Shown here piece by piece: positions 43,686 to 56,721 of a stretch of 64,000 nt of DNA. Numbering within the stretch: position 1 is the first letter of the stretch; each line of letters begins with the position of its first letter. The stretch is from assembly GCA_038503035.1 (NCBI GenBank), contig JAVSML010024617.1, positions 357,955 through 421,954 on the forward strand. Direction: 5' to 3'. The notes below the pieces were generated by a model, which saw nothing but the letters and a program-made list of their open reading frames with translations, was not told where the DNA came from and did no database searches. The translations under genes and the position numbers were made by a program. The stretch is from Crocodylus rhombifer (Eukaryota > Chordata > Crocodylia > Crocodylidae).

Positions 43686-43948
43686 GCATCCCAGAGTACC
43701 CACGCAGCATGGTGGGAGAGCCCATGGGCAGGCAGCTAAAGGTGAGGCAGGACACCACTGACAGCGTAGCAAGGGAAAGCAAGTACACCCACATGTGGTG
43801 CAGTGAAGGGACTACACAAGTGTGGGGAGGGAGTAGGGAGCAGTTGTGCGCTCATGGTAAAAGAGGGATGTGTCATGCACACATAGCATGTAGGCTGCAG
43901 TGGGGTTATGGCCTCCATGGCATGCGGCCCCAGTGGTGCAGCCCCTGA
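43082..43948 (+). pseudogene. CR1 ORF2 C-terminal fragment with non-CR1 tail
   Basis: Of 288 codons the first 200 or so are CR1 ORF2 (RT thumb and C-terminal region); the last 85 are read from unrelated GC-rich flank containing GCAGCATGGTGGGAGAGCCC. The fusion is a by-product of 3' truncation. Confidence 0.85.
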
Positions 43949-44522
43949 CTGCCGACTAGACATTGGATAGTCCAGCTGTACATCACTCTGATTTAAATCA
44001 ATCCTGCTTAATACAGAGTAAAAATAAAGGCCTCTGTTAAAACTTTACAACACAGTCACTATTCCTTAAACAACTTTATGTATTATGATAATAAATAATA
44101 TTCCTCCAAATTTAACATCTACACTGTATGGTTACAGGCTTCTTAAAGGCATTAGAAAAGAAGTACCGGATCAAAAAATAATTATTTTCTTAAAGTAATT
44201 AAGAAAGCAAGACAAAAGACTGCATAGCTGCAGGGACATAATTAAAACTGAGAAACATTAACTGTGCATTTCCATATATCCAAATTTATGGAATTACTTA
44301 CATTTGTAGTATTTATAACTTTTAATATATTCTATTCTTAAGGTGCTGGCACATTCTCTCTATCATAATTCTAGCTGAACAAAACTTTGTCTAGGATTAA
44401 TTGCTGAATGTTCAAAATATAGGGCAAAATTCAGTCTTTATATCAGTGCATCAGTTTCCAAATGTCTATGCTAGGGAGGAATGTGATCCATATGTTTTTA
44501 TAACATTTATGTACTTAACTAG
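43686..44522. other. GC-rich flank, then AT-rich unassigned DNA
   Basis: 43686-43960 is GC-rich and may be part of another transposon, but no ends are visible. 43960-44522 is AT-rich with no motif. Confidence 0.4.
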
Positions 44523-45010
44523 AATCATAGGAAAGTAGGGTAATAATTTATAAGGTCATCCAGTCTAGCCCCCTGCTCATCGCAGAATAAACCATCCAAG
44601 CCAAACGTCTGTCCAGCCTGCTCTTGAAAGTTCCCAGGGATGGAGATTCCAGTTTCTCCGAGTAGTCAGTTCCAATGCCTGACCATCCTGATAGAGAGAG
44701 TGTTCCTCCTAATAGCCAGCCTAAACTGGACTGGACCCAATGATCTTCAAGGTCCCTTCCAGCCCCTAACAATCTGTGAATCTATGAAATTTCCTCTGCT
44801 GCATCTTTAGGCCATTGTCCTCCTAGTCCTGTATCCTACAACCACAGAGAAAAGTCCATCTCCATCGTCTCTATAATCACCCTTCAGGTATTTGAAAACT
44901 GTTATCAAATACCCCCTCACTTTTCTCTTCCCCGGGCTAAATAACCCTAGTCCTTTCAGCCTTTCCTCATAAATCTTGTTCCCATGATCCCCTTTGCCAT
45001 CTTGATATAA
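44523..45010 (-). mobile_element. CR1 fragment, avian-like lineage C, 3' end
   Basis: The plus strand starts with a reversed CR1 tail (AGAATCATAGGAAAGTAGGG, GGTCATCCAGTCTAGCCCCC). It continues through the C-terminal region (GTCCAGCCTGCTCTTGAAAG, CAGTTCCAATGCCTGACCA) to sequence whose minus strand encodes YEERLKGLGLFSPGKRKVRG and YLKGDYRDD. Interrupted at 44728-44788 by a tiny plus-oriented CR1 3' end. Confidence 0.88.
44728..44788 (+). mobile_element. Micro-insertion: about 60 bp of CR1 3' end, antisense to its host
   Basis: GGACTGGACCCAATGATCTT, GGTCCCTTCCAGCCCCTAAC and GTGAATCTATGA are a complete, plus-oriented CR1 3' terminus. On either side the minus-strand CR1-C continues without loss (CAGCCTAAACT to TTCCTCTGCTG). 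An extremely 5'-truncated retrotransposition product. Confidence 0.75.
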
Positions 45011-48000
45011 ATGCCACTGTTTCCCTTTTACAGCCATGAATCCAGTACAACCAAAAGTTGGGAAGCAAAGAAAGTCTTGAGCCTTAGGGCTGGTCTGACC
45101 AGAGAGTTTATTTGGCATTGAGGTAGGACAAAGCAGCTGCCATGAATTAGATGGCCTACAGTAGCTGTGTTTATATGCCCAGCTGTATCTAATAATATAG
45201 CAAGGAAATTTCAGAAATACTGATGACAACATGAAAGCGTCAACAGATTATACACATGACTACATTACATGAATAGTGTTACATCTGAGCATTGCTTCCT
45301 TACATTTGGGAAGTGTCTGTAATGGAACTTTAATTCAGAAACTTAACTCACATTAAAATAATACCATTTCAACAAACTAATATTTATTTTCAGTTTCCAT
45401 GTATCATTGAACATAACATATTTTTCCCCTCCGGTTTGAAATACCATTCCCATAGCCTTTTCCCAGTATGGAGAGACTGTAGAGATAGTAAATAGTTTTC
45501 TACCTCTATTTTCCGTCACTCTCTGCTTTGATGGAGTAAAATCTTGAGTACAGAAGCACACCCCTACCCATTCACTCATACTCCATATGTGTCAAACCCA
45601 TATACAAGATGCAAAAGCCACCCTGGAGTGCTCCCCAACTCATATCGAGGTTCAGCATGGGCAAAATGGGAGTGAATAGGTGGGATGTGCAGAGTGCTCA
45701 AGAGGACCATGGAAGCAGGATAGACATACTTTGAGTACTCTCCTGGGGTGTTTGAATGCTGGACAGGAAGTATTTGTTGTGCAGTGCTAGTCAGAAGAGT
45801 CTGGCTGCATGCCATGCAGTTGCTTTGCATCTTGCAATAATGGGTTGGCAGGTAAAGTTTTGGGAAGGAGGGAAGAAGGGAAGAGTTTGGGCATCTAGGG
45901 AGTTTGCAAAAACAAGTTAGTAATTGCATGCGCACCTCTGAGGGAAGTCTTTAGATTGGAGGATGTGCCATTGATCCTGAAAGCAGAGAAGGTGCTTATT
46001 TAAGATAGCGCAAAAAAGAGAACCCATCTAGATAGATAGTGATATTATTCATCACATCAGTCCCCCATGAAGGTTGCAGGATTGTTACCTAGGCTGAAAC
46101 ACATAACAAGACAGCGATGCCTTGCAATTTTGGAGCCAAAATAGATTACTTTCTCTGCCTTCAATTCCATTTCATATCCCCTGTAGACAAGCATGAAGTG
46201 CAATGTAAAAGAAATAGATTTTTTACAAGGATGATTCAGAATCTCAGGGGTTAACAGTGTTCACAACCTCCTGCCTCATTGGTTCCTTGCTATGTCTGTG
46301 CATTTCATGAACATGCAAGTTTATGCTGTGAAATGTTCCCCCAAAAGAGTTTTCCTACTGCTAAAATACTCTTATTTTGTACCAAATGAAATGTTAGGAA
46401 CTGTGCCAATTACAGAATGCTATGATAAAATGCTGTGGGATATTCCTTGTAATGTTACAAAACCTGTAACCCCAAGTAAGACATTGATCACACTGTGAGG
46501 TAAACTAACTTGGATAGTCCCTGGTTTTCACAGTGCTCAATAAGCATACTGACATTGTAAAAGGAGGTTGAATCTGCAAGTTACCGCAAGGAGTGGCTAT
46601 ATATAAAGGTTGTCAGGTCTTGGACACATAGGTGAACAGGGAGTTGCTGCAGCAGCTGGGCACAAAGAAGCTGTGTAAGGCAGGAGCATCGAATTTATCC
46701 AGCCCTGTGTGGGATGAATTGGGACTGCAGACCAGCCCCATGTCCAATGCCCATCCCAGTGCAACCCCACATGGAGCTGATTGATCTACCATGCACCCCA
46801 AGAGCCACAGACAGCATTACAGGCTGGACCATGGCCCCATGTCTTTGACACTCCTGATACAAGAAACAGGAAAGAGAATGGGGAATCTGGGCTTTAATAC
46901 TAGCCTGGACACAGCTATAGCAAGCCTAGGGTGTTTCAGACAGTCTGGCACCCTCTGACAGCCTGTATCATGATGCTGGATCCCCTGGCACTTTCTCCTT
47001 TCTCACCGATCACACCTTGATGTTCTCAAAGATACACCTAGACGACTGTCCCTTAAATGGCCAGACAGGCAGCCTGGGACCCCTCCTCTCAGCCCTCTTG
47101 GGCCCATGGGCCCCTTCTCAGGCTTTCAACAGCACCACCAAGTTTGCCTGAAGTTCTCAGCCCCACAAACTTCAGGATCCTCTCTCTCTGTTGGCAGTCC
47201 TAGGCAGTCTCATAGACAAATCTACCATGCCTCCCGCAGGTGCCCTCCAGCCATTCCCAAGTCTCACAGTTTCTGAGCACCTAGGTAAAAATCGTGCAAC
47301 ACAAATCGCTTATCTTCAGTGTAAAGCTTCCTGCAGGGTGTTTTCCACTCCACACTCTGTGGAGCTCCTCCTCTGAACCTGGAAAGGCCCTGGCAGAGAC
47401 CACATCAGTGGGTCCACACTTATAAGACCCTTAGCCCCTTCACTTCTGTCCGCTCACCCTGCCTCTTTCCGAGAAGGCTGCTGGAGGTTTCTCCTGGGTC
47501 TTAGTTGCAGAGTCCTCGTGTGGGCTGCAATCATTATCCGATTAGTAGCTGTTGATTGCAGCCTCGAGTCCTGCAGCTTCCAGACCAGGATGGAGGCTCT
47601 GACTGGTGAGACCTGGGACGACTGTGGGAAAGTTTTCTTGTCACCTCTCAATGCATGTCTCCAGGCAGTTTCACTGGGAGGCATCCACAGGCTCCTTGGA
47701 CTCATACGAGGGGAGGTGGGTACTGGCCGGTGCACTGTGTTGTCCCCACTCCAATCCATTATTAACCTACCACCATCACTCCTATCCCCATTTTCTTTTC
47801 TGTTGTCCCCAGTAATTTGTTGTTATGTATCTAGTGGCCTCCATGATTAAGGAAGGTTTATAGTTCTTAGTGGGTCTAGGCCCACCATTCCCCTTTACAT
47901 AATAACTCGACCTGGCTTTGCTGTCTGGCTGCACTCCCAGTACCCAGGCTGGGGCAGCAGCTTGCCCCAGAGTCTCCAAGTCCCCAGTAGCCCCCAGACA

Positions 48001-48689
48001 GCCCTGGATCCCCAGCAATGACTCTGACAGAGTTGTGCTCCTCCATGTACCCACTTGGTTACACTTTTTCCAAAGGTTTCCAGTTGCCACTCGCTCCCAA
48101 GCTGGTCCAAGGGCACCTCACTTTTAAAGTCAGTCAAACGCCTAGGCCACTGACCCACAGTCCTCCCCACTCCTCCAGTAATCTTCTTCCCTGGTGTCAA
48201 CTGCAGTGCCACCCCTACACTGCCAGGCTCAGTCCCTGTGCTATGGCTTGCTACAGTCCTCACAGGGGCTCCCCTCTCCTTCACAGTCATGCCTAGACTA
48301 CCATTACCTCCTGGAACCGGGCAACAGTCACAGCCAGCCTCTTAACTTATTGCTAATATGCCAAACAGGGTACTCTTCCAGGCATCATGCCTTCCTTCTA
48401 CCTCGCAGTCCTTGGTAACAGGGCCTGTTACGAGAGCCAACAAATGTGTAAAGTGTGACAACAGCATGCCACGTGTATACAGAGTTGACATACCAGGCCC
48501 AGCAGCAGCCCCCTCAAGCATCCCTTGCTGCTGCTGGAAGACTGCTTGCTAAACCAGAGCAGCACAGCCCTGTCCACCCAGCACTCAGTGTGGGCTTATT
48601 AGCACTGCTTGGTGATGGTGACAGTCCACCTGCAGCACTGCAGGTGCAGGTGCAGACGCGCTGCTTCCATGAGGACATGGCCACCGAGT
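45011..48689. other. Non-coding; AT-rich to 46.6 kb, GC-rich after
   Basis: 45011-46600 has no feature I recognise. 46600-48600 is GC-rich with many overlapping short ORFs (60-130 codons) on both strands, low CpG, and no domains. It may be an old transposon or retroviral non-coding region, but I find no ends or motifs to support that. Confidence 0.4.
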
Positions 48690-49250
48690 TTCAGAGCCAG
48701 GGATGGATCCAGAGGGGGTGCAGTGGGGCAGAAACACCACCCTTTCAAACCAGGCTAAGGGAGCAATAGCTGGGGACTTTTTAAAATCCCTGAATCAGGT
48801 AAGATTCTCCCTCTTGGGCTCAGCCAGGCCAGTGGCAACAGCGGGCAGGTCTCTCTTCCCTGCTGATCCCCCCAGGGGTTCCCCACCAGCCCAGGAGCAC
48901 GCACAGGGCAGGGGAAGCTGCCTAGCCACTGCTTCTGCTGTCCCCAGTGGAGCCCAGCTCTCCGTGCAACCCAGCTGAAGCAGGGCAGGAGAAACCCTGG
49001 AACTCCCCCGCCCCCAGGGAGGCCAGAGACAGCAACGACAGCAAGAGTGGCAAGCAGAGGCAGACAGGATGCTTGGCTGATTTAAAGACTTAAATCTCTA
49101 GCTGCTGCTCCCACAGCATGGTCTTCTGGCCCTGGTGTGAGGGGAAAGCCGAGAATGGAGGTGCTGCCACCCATTTAGCACTGGTTGTTCCTCCTGCACC
49201 CCTCTTTACAAAATCCTGGATCCTCCCATGAGTGCCCCTCCTGGTACAGT
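48690..49250. mobile_element. GC-rich MITE-like element with GGATCCAG ends
   Basis: GGGATGGATCCAGAGGG near 48698 faces CCTGGATCCTCCCATGAG near 49213 as short inverted repeats, with GC-rich, low-coding sequence between. A transposon is likely, but the ends are short and no target duplication is clear. Confidence 0.4.
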
Positions 49251-52200
49251 CTCCAGGTTGAACATATAGACAGGGGGGAAAGGATTTAAAAATAAAAAGA
49301 CTTCATTCAAATCCAGATAACCTGCCTGTATCTGTATAATGTGTAGCATGTAACATTACATACATAAAACAGTAATGAGTCATGAGAAAGAGACGTACAG
49401 GATGCACTTGCCGCTGCGGCCAACTCTTGTGCTCAGGATCTGCCCCAGGCAGCAGGGTTGGAAAGAGATCCTGACCTTCAGGAGAAAACTCTTCTTCATT
49501 GCACAGTCTGTCCTGAAGCCATTTCTGTCCTTATTGCCTTCTGTGCCGTCTGTGAGAAGATGCAACTCAAGGACAAAGTCCTAGGATGAAATCCTGTCTA
49601 GCTTATTACACAGGCAGGTAGCAGATGCCCTGCCAGGGATCCAGTTTTTGTCCTTTGTCTTTTTGTAAGCTGGTTTTAGTACTTTGCCCTTGCTTTGGCT
49701 CTGCTTGGCGTCCTGAATGTGACCCCATCACAACTATGTCTTCAACAGCAGCTTCATTTCTTCACACAAGGGCTTCCTGAATCTTTACCCCTCCCTAAAG
49801 AACAAGGCAATCCAAACTCCAGGCAGATGCACGAGGCATAGGGGATGCTGAAGTACTGTGGCCTCCGCACAAGCATTTCAGCAGGGAAATGCCACCCCAT
49901 CGTCATGACCCCTGAGCAGTAGTCAGCATGAGGGGAAAACAGATCAGCTGGACCTGACAGGATACAAAGCATTATGGTGGGGCAAGCAATAAGCTGGGAC
50001 AGAGTAGGGGAGTGTCCAAACAAATGTTAGTCCACACTAAGTTAACGTGCCATGAACTTAATATGCTTTCAAACCAAAGTACAGAATACACATTACCTGG
50101 GCAGTTAATTCACTTTAAGCATTGCTGCTTGAGGACGTAAGTCATTTCAACACAAATAAACTGATCTTAGTGCAAATTAACCCCCTGCTTTAATGTAAAC
50201 CATCTTTTACATACACCTACTGCCCAAACTTGATAGGTTCATCTTTAATGTAAGGGAAAAGCCATTTACCTGTCATTTGGACTACTACATTTTCAGGTCC
50301 TCTTAAACACGATAATTAGACTGCAAATTGGCACCAAACAAAAAATGTAGTGAAATTGCATAGCTTGACTTTTTATGATGCTTTTCTGCAGATATTTTTC
50401 CCCTTTCTCTTCTTTACAATCACTTTCCAGCATAATTGTGCCTCCCTTTGCTGAAAATGATGACTGTACTTACGTATTGCCCTGTAGAAAGTGAAACTGC
50501 ATGCCTCAGTGAATTCTATCATCATTTCACCCCCTAATGAGAGAGATTGTTTGCAGGCAGATGAAATTAAATTGTAAGCTCTATTGACTTCAACAACAGG
50601 TGCCATTTGTGCAAACCCAAAGGGAACCATTGAATTGTCAAAAAGATTTAACTCTTCCTGACACAGAGCCATCAGATAACATCTTGGTACTTGCACCTCA
50701 CAGAGCTGTAGGAACCATGATTTATATTCTCAGCCATAACATCACCGACAAAATGGCTAGAAAGAGCAGAATTCACTGAAGATGAAATACCTCCACTTAC
50801 TGATTGTCAGATTGTAACTTGCCTATGTGGAATAGAACAAGGAAGGGAAATCGAGGTTAAACCAAGTCTGAACAGCAACGTAGATTTTTGAGAGAAGGTT
50901 TACAAATGATTTAAAACCCTCAGTGGTCAAAAAAAGTAGATGGTAAATTCCAGTATGGAGAAATTCAAGTAAAAATATAGCTCACTTCTACCCTAAACCA
51001 GGTATTCAAAGGATTGCCCACTAAAAAATCTGCTTTACTAATCAAATCAAATGCTTGCTGATAAAGTATACTAAAGAAATACAAGCCAAGCTGGGCCTTT
51101 GCAGTTTTGAAATGAGCGCGGCGTTGTTGGGACATTACTAATTAATTTATTGTCATTATTAATTTGAAGGTGGTTAATAGTGCTAGTGTAAAATGTTGCA
51201 ATTCTCAGAATAAACTAGACAGAAAAGAACTTCCAAATTTTTACACTGAACAAATTAAGAACTGTAGTCTGATACACTCTGTGTCACTTGCTTTACAGCT
51301 GTTTCTTCCTTGCTTGACACAGAGTCTTCCACTTGTGGATTCTGCCCTTGTCAGATAATGAGTCAATCACTGCTATCTAGCAGGAGAATCCACTCTGTTT
51401 CTGGATATAATTTGATATTTCAAATGATGTGAAGAACAATTAAATACTTCAACATTACATAACTTCAAAAGTCTCTTTTGAGATGAAATATATGCAAATG
51501 ATAATGTCTATTATGGTTATGGTAAAATTCTTTAATTTTGACTTGAAAGCGGAGAGATTTTGAGACAGCTTGATATATTTGATCCAATGAAATAATCAAA
51601 CCAACTTGTATCACTTTGGTGGCAATTTATCTTCCCTGCCTGAAGCAGAAAGATATTCCAGCTGCAATAATGGATTTATATAGTTTCTCCTAAATCTGTT
51701 TCTTTCCATTTAAGTATTCAAAACTGTGAAGTCCTTTTGTGGGTAGTAGCTCCGGGCATGTAACAGATAGGCGAATTCTGTGAGATGAGTTAGAACATTC
51801 CCTTGTTGAATATGGTTGAAGGGTTACAAGCTGATGCTTTCTGTCCACCAACAGGCCCTCAAATTCATTTGATTAGTATATTAAGGGGGTGGGGGGAAGA
51901 AAAAGAAAGAAATTTATGGCCTGTGATTGCTTAATAATGCAGGTTTAAATAGTCAACCAGCAGGTTCTCTGCATAACAAATGTTTCACATTTTCTGAAAT
52001 TCTGGTGAAGTCTGTCTGAGTTCGTACAAGGATGGTATGCACTGAAATCCACACACGCATTACTAGCAGGGGCATTTCTTGTTGCCTTGTGGGGAGAGAG
52101 TACCACCAGGCTCAGATACTAAATAGCAAGTGGGTTGTGCAATACCTGGTGAGATAATGCCTGTTTTATTCTGGTAAGGAGTAAAATGTGCTAATAACAT

Positions 52201-54750
52201 CTCTGACATTTAATGATGTTGCTTTCATTTTGAACACATCATTGCCCAGATATTGAATCCATTCATTCTGGTAATGGACTCAAGTGTTGTGGAGTATTTT
52301 TTGTTTTAATAAATAAATAAATAAATGCCAACAACAGATATTTATTTTGTGGGGGAGTTAGAGCAACTGTGACCCCCATGTAGTAGATGTTTGCATTTCA
52401 TGAGCTTTGCTCTTCTGTGTGTGCTTCCATCTGTCTCTTTGAAAATCTAATTTTGTTCTATTCTTGTCTGCTGCTTTTCTAATTTTCAGATCATACTGCA
52501 TATTACTCTTTGTCATGCTGGTTATTCTGAAGTAAATGCTAAATTCTTAAACATATTACCCATGTTTTTCAATCTGTCTAGAGAAAGTTTGGTTTAAATT
52601 GTCCTTGTCGAAGAAGGTTGCTGCTCTTTCCCCCTTCTCACCCTTATTTCATCCCTCAGTTTCCTGAGCAAGTAAGCAAAGCTAGTGGGAAACTGACAAA
52701 GAAATGGTTTGCAATTTGATCAAAATGTTGGGGGAAACTGTAAGGAATTTTCTCAGCTTGGCATAAGGTTTGTTTTACCAGGCATTGGCATGGTCACTCT
52801 CCCCCCGTTTATCAAATTCAAATCATCGTGGTCTGATATATAAAACAGCATACACAATTGCACTCCAGCAAAATTTGGTTTGATAAATTCAAAGCAAAGA
52901 TCTCTGAAGCTATTAGGCCTTAAAGAGCCAGGTCACATTGCAAAGATAAATCCTGAGTTCTGCTTGCATGTCAGTTTTGTCCCAACGCAACTCCACTGAC
53001 TTCAGTGAAGGCTTATGCCACTCTGAAGTGAAATCCTGCTCTCACCTGGGCATCTGGATCAATTAACAAAAGTAAGTTGATTCTTTGCTGAAAATTAGTG
53101 TTTCCTATTTGCGTGTCTAGGAGAATGGCATGTGCCCATCTCATTCACAAGTTTATAATTTTATTAAGATACATAACTTATATAAGGTCTTTATATCCAC
53201 CTGGAATCATACATACCACTACCTAATTAAAATAATACATTAGCCCAGATCTACAACACTTTGGCTCTTGGCAACATGTCCAGTGGCAGAGCAAGCAGGG
53301 GGGACACATGCTAAAATTGAGGACTCCTTTCAGACAATGTTATAATGGTAGCTCACACTAACATATATGGAGAGAGTTTCTGTGAATGAATCTGCAGGTA
53401 ATGCATGCACAAATGGTCTCTACTGGAACTCAGTGCCACGCAATGTAGGACTTTATACACCAACACCCTGAAATGATAACCGGGAAGTGTACTGAAAAAA
53501 TACTGCTGAGAGAATGAACAAAGTTCCTGTCTCTCAGCCCATTATCTTCTTGCGAGACTTTTTAAATGGTTTTAAATACACATTGAGTAAGAGGCTTTAC
53601 AATATACATCAGCATAAATTGTAAATAATGGAGACTTCATACACCTTCCTCTAGAAATATGGTCCCTAATATGACAGAGAAAGTGTTCCTAGCTCCTTCT
53701 GTAGCTATGACCATTTGCCGTATATTCTGACATTTATCTGTTTATTTTCTAGTTCCTTCAGTTTTTTCCCTAGTCATCTGGCTTTCTTTCTGTGTCATTA
53801 CTTCCCTTTGCTGAACTCTGCCCCCGTGGAGAAAACTATATGCTGTCTTGATAACAAGTTGCAATAACATTGTAAGCAGGGTATTGACTTACAAGACATT
53901 TGCCAGTGTTTGCTGCAGTTTTGCCCCTGTGCACAGCCACCAAGGCACAAAATCAGGACCATACACACTGCCCCTTTGATCTAAGACTTTGGTCCAAAGG
54001 TTGTGATCTACCAAGGAAGGCTACTAAAGCTAAGGGTGGCCATGCAATGCTTAGATTGCTCTCTGGGAAAGGAGCTGATTAAAGAATATAGTGAGGGAAG
54101 TGAGATGGAAATAAAAGGCCATGCATGTTGAGTGAAGGGACTCTTTTCTGTCCCTAAAGCTATTTAGCATTTTCCTCAGCATGTTAAGATTCTGGTCTGC
54201 ATTACCATGGTTTCATAATGTGAATAAGTAAAAGGGAAAAGCTTGGCAAGCAGCTCTCTGCCTTTCTCCTAGCACTTGAACAACCTGTGCTGTGAATAGA
54301 TAGATGCGTTCAACCCTAGGAACTGAGCTGGGAGAGTTGGAAGAGTCCTGATTTGTTATACATCAAAGTATCCAAACTAATGTCTGAGCTATTAATTCTA
54401 CAGAGTAGCTTTATTAGCATGTAATAAATAATGTGTGGGCTTCCTTTTAATTGCTTTCCTTTTTTAACTTTACTAAAGTAAAAGATACTTTGACAGAGCA
54501 TAAAGCCGAGACTTTTGTGCATGCATGTCACCAACTGTGCATCTAACTGGCCATTTATAAATACAAAAATAATTTACATATATGGTGTGCAATTCTGTGC
54601 TTGCATTTATAAAAAGCATATCCTCTGTGTCTCAGTTCTTCTGCCAAGAAGCCAGATCTAAAGGCAGGCTTATAAACCTCTGAGTTAAGCCCCATAGTGA
54701 CTAAATTTTAATTACCTGCTTCTCAGAGTAGAAAGGCCAGGGGTAAGCTC
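49251..54750. other. Repeat-poor non-coding segment, candidate conserved DNA
   Basis: About 5.5 kb with almost no transposon signature. 50380-50700 and 51110-51360 (CATTACTAATTAATTTATTG, TTAATTTGAAGGTGGTTAAT) and 52580-52960 read like unique regulatory DNA. A short AAAT microsatellite lies at 52307-52325. 52975-53060 (CCACTGACTTCAGTGAAGGC) resembles a common sauropsid repeat. No coding signal. Conservation itself cannot be seen here. Confidence 0.4.
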
Positions 54751-54758
54751 CCCTGGGT

Positions 54759-55267
54759 GTGTCCAGATGAACGTGCATACGCAATATGTGGGGCTGCAGA
54801 CCCATTTGTGGCAGTACAAACTGCACACAACATAAATGCAGGTGTTCACCATGCTAATTTCAGTGCAACAGGTTTTCACACTGAGAGATTCAGGTGTCAA
54901 AAAAACATGCACCTGAAAAAAGTGGGGCAGTGCATGTGGCAGCAGTGTGCATCGCCTAAAACAAGAGTCTGGCTAGCCAAAGCCACATTCTGGCTTCTGG
55001 GTGGCTCCACATGCCACTGGAGGCTCCAGGGAAGCCTCAAGACTGCAGGATTGCCACGGCTGGAGCCCTGGGAGCCCCCAGGACCCAGGAAAGGCTGCTG
55101 GGGCAGCCCAGGTGCTGGGCTCAGCCTTCCCTACCCCACCTGGAGCAACTGGCCATGCACCAGAGTACACATGCGCAGGTGTTCCCTGAAGACAAGTAGC
55201 AGCAGCACAACTATGTGCTACTGCTAGTTGTTCCTGGGTAAATGCATGTGTGCGCTCGTCTGGATAC
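54759..55267 (+). mobile_element. MITE-M, copy 2, both ends present
   Basis: Left GTGTCCAGATGAACGTGCAT and right GCGCTCGTCTGGATAC are related as inverted repeats: GTxTCCAGAxGAxCG reads from both ends. The interior holds the family blocks: AAAAAAGTGGGGCAGTGCAT, GAGTCTGGCTAGCC, GGAGCCCCCAGGACCC and TTCCCTGAAGACAAGTAGCA. At 509 bp it is the most complete copy. No transposase. The 156-codon plus-strand ORF is not a gene. Confidence 0.72.
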
Positions 55268-56429
55268 ATACCCTGAGTAGAGCATGGGGAAAGCTAGGCA
55301 CCTCAACTATAGAGAGGATACCAACAGAACCTGCCCACTGAACAAAAGTTGCCTAGAATTAGCCAAAAAGAAACACTAAATAAAGGAGTGTAGTTGAAGT
55401 TAGGCACCTGACTTTGGCCTCCAGGTACTTGGGATCCAGAGCTCAAAACCTGTTTGTGAGGATAAAAGCCTCCAAGTACTCTCTGAGAAAACTGAGAAGG
55501 ACCATCTCTTTTACAAAAGACAGGAAACTGTTGACGTAGTGCCTCCCCTTTCTATGAAAACCCAGTGGTTACAGCAGTTGTGGGAAGCTGTGGTTCTTTC
55601 AGGAGTCGTCAGGCTGGAGAAATTCAAATCACTTCTCCCACTTCTTAGAAAAGTCCTCTAACCATCAGGCAGATCTAGGCTGGGAGGACAGTATTTTCCA
55701 TACCTCCTGCTGAAGCTCTACCCTGTGAGCAAAGAATGCATGGGGCCAGTAGGAGACCGAGCAACAGGACCTATAATACCTAGAGGTTGTTATATCCAGA
55801 TAGGAGGGAAGAGTCTTGGACGGTAGTCCCTGCTCCCAGGAATATTTATGTTTTTAACCAGGATTATTTAATATAAAATGCAAGGATGAGAACAGGACTG
55901 AGCACTCTCACCATCTGGCTACAGTTAGATTCCCTCTTGCTCACTCTCCTTCTGCTCCCATTATTTTTTCACTGCTTTCTGCAGTTTCCCAGTTTCAATA
56001 GGAGGGATGGAAAGTTCCCCCACTTCCAGCATAGCCTGCTGGATTAGGTAGTTTCTTAGGAGATAAGAAATGTGAGTTTTAGTTTTCTCAGCCTGAACAA
56101 GACCTATAACTAGGGAACTTCTTAAATCAGAGTTTTACGATTTTAGTGGAAACCGTGAAAAACAGTGATCTCTGCAAAAAATGGCATTTGGCTATGATTA
56201 CCCAGGAAATCGACCCCAAAAAACCCTAACAAAAATAAAATGCTGGCTTCCCAGTGAGAGCCAGCAGTCCTTGCTGCCACTGTGGCCAAGCCTCACAGCC
56301 TGCCTGGGAGGGGAAGGCACTGGCTCATGGGGCAGCTGCGATCTGCCAGAAATACCTGCAGCACCACATACCGCACATTCAGTTGTTCTCTGCACTGTAA
56401 AGGAGCAGCTCAGTGTGGAGAGTTTGACC
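55268..56429. other. Unassigned, possible old repeats
   Basis: 55390-55760 has phrases such as GTTAGGCACCTGACTTTGG and AACCATCAGGCAGATCTAGG that recall sauropsid interspersed repeats, but I cannot assign them. The rest is without features. Confidence 0.35.
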
Positions 56430-56721
56430 CCTGGATATCCAGGATTAAAAAAACCTGTGGAAAAAAAAAAGTGGAACAACACATGTGGGGAAAGCTTGTG
56501 CCACTCGAAACTGGAGCCTGGCCTGCCAAACCCATGCTGCGGCTGCTGGCCATGCTCTGAGCAGCAGAATTGCCGCTGCTGCAGCTCCGGAAAGCCCCCA
56601 GGTAAGGCATGCCAGAGCACATGTGGCACAAGCATTTCCCAGGGCCAACTAGCAGTGGCACAAGATGTGCCACTGGTAGTTGTCCCTGGGGAACTAAATG
56701 TCCACACTTGTTTGGATGCAG
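56430..56721 (+). mobile_element. MITE-M, copy 3, left end degraded
   Basis: Shares with the other copies the A-run plus GTGGAACAACACATGTG, GGAGCCTGGCCTGCC, GGAAAGCCCCCAGGTAAGGC and TTCCCAGGGCCAACTAGCAG. It ends TGTCCACACTTGTTTGGATGCAG, a diverged right terminus. Less than 1.2 kb from copy 2 and in the same orientation. Confidence 0.65.

Noticed and set aside
47454..48290. Cluster of 60-130-codon ORFs on both strands
   Set aside because: GC-rich, no domains, no splice or codon pattern; many overlapping frames on opposite strands are typical of non-coding GC-rich DNA.
54757..55227. 156-codon ORF
   Set aside because: Lies entirely in MITE-M copy 2; both strands are open only because the element is GC-rich.
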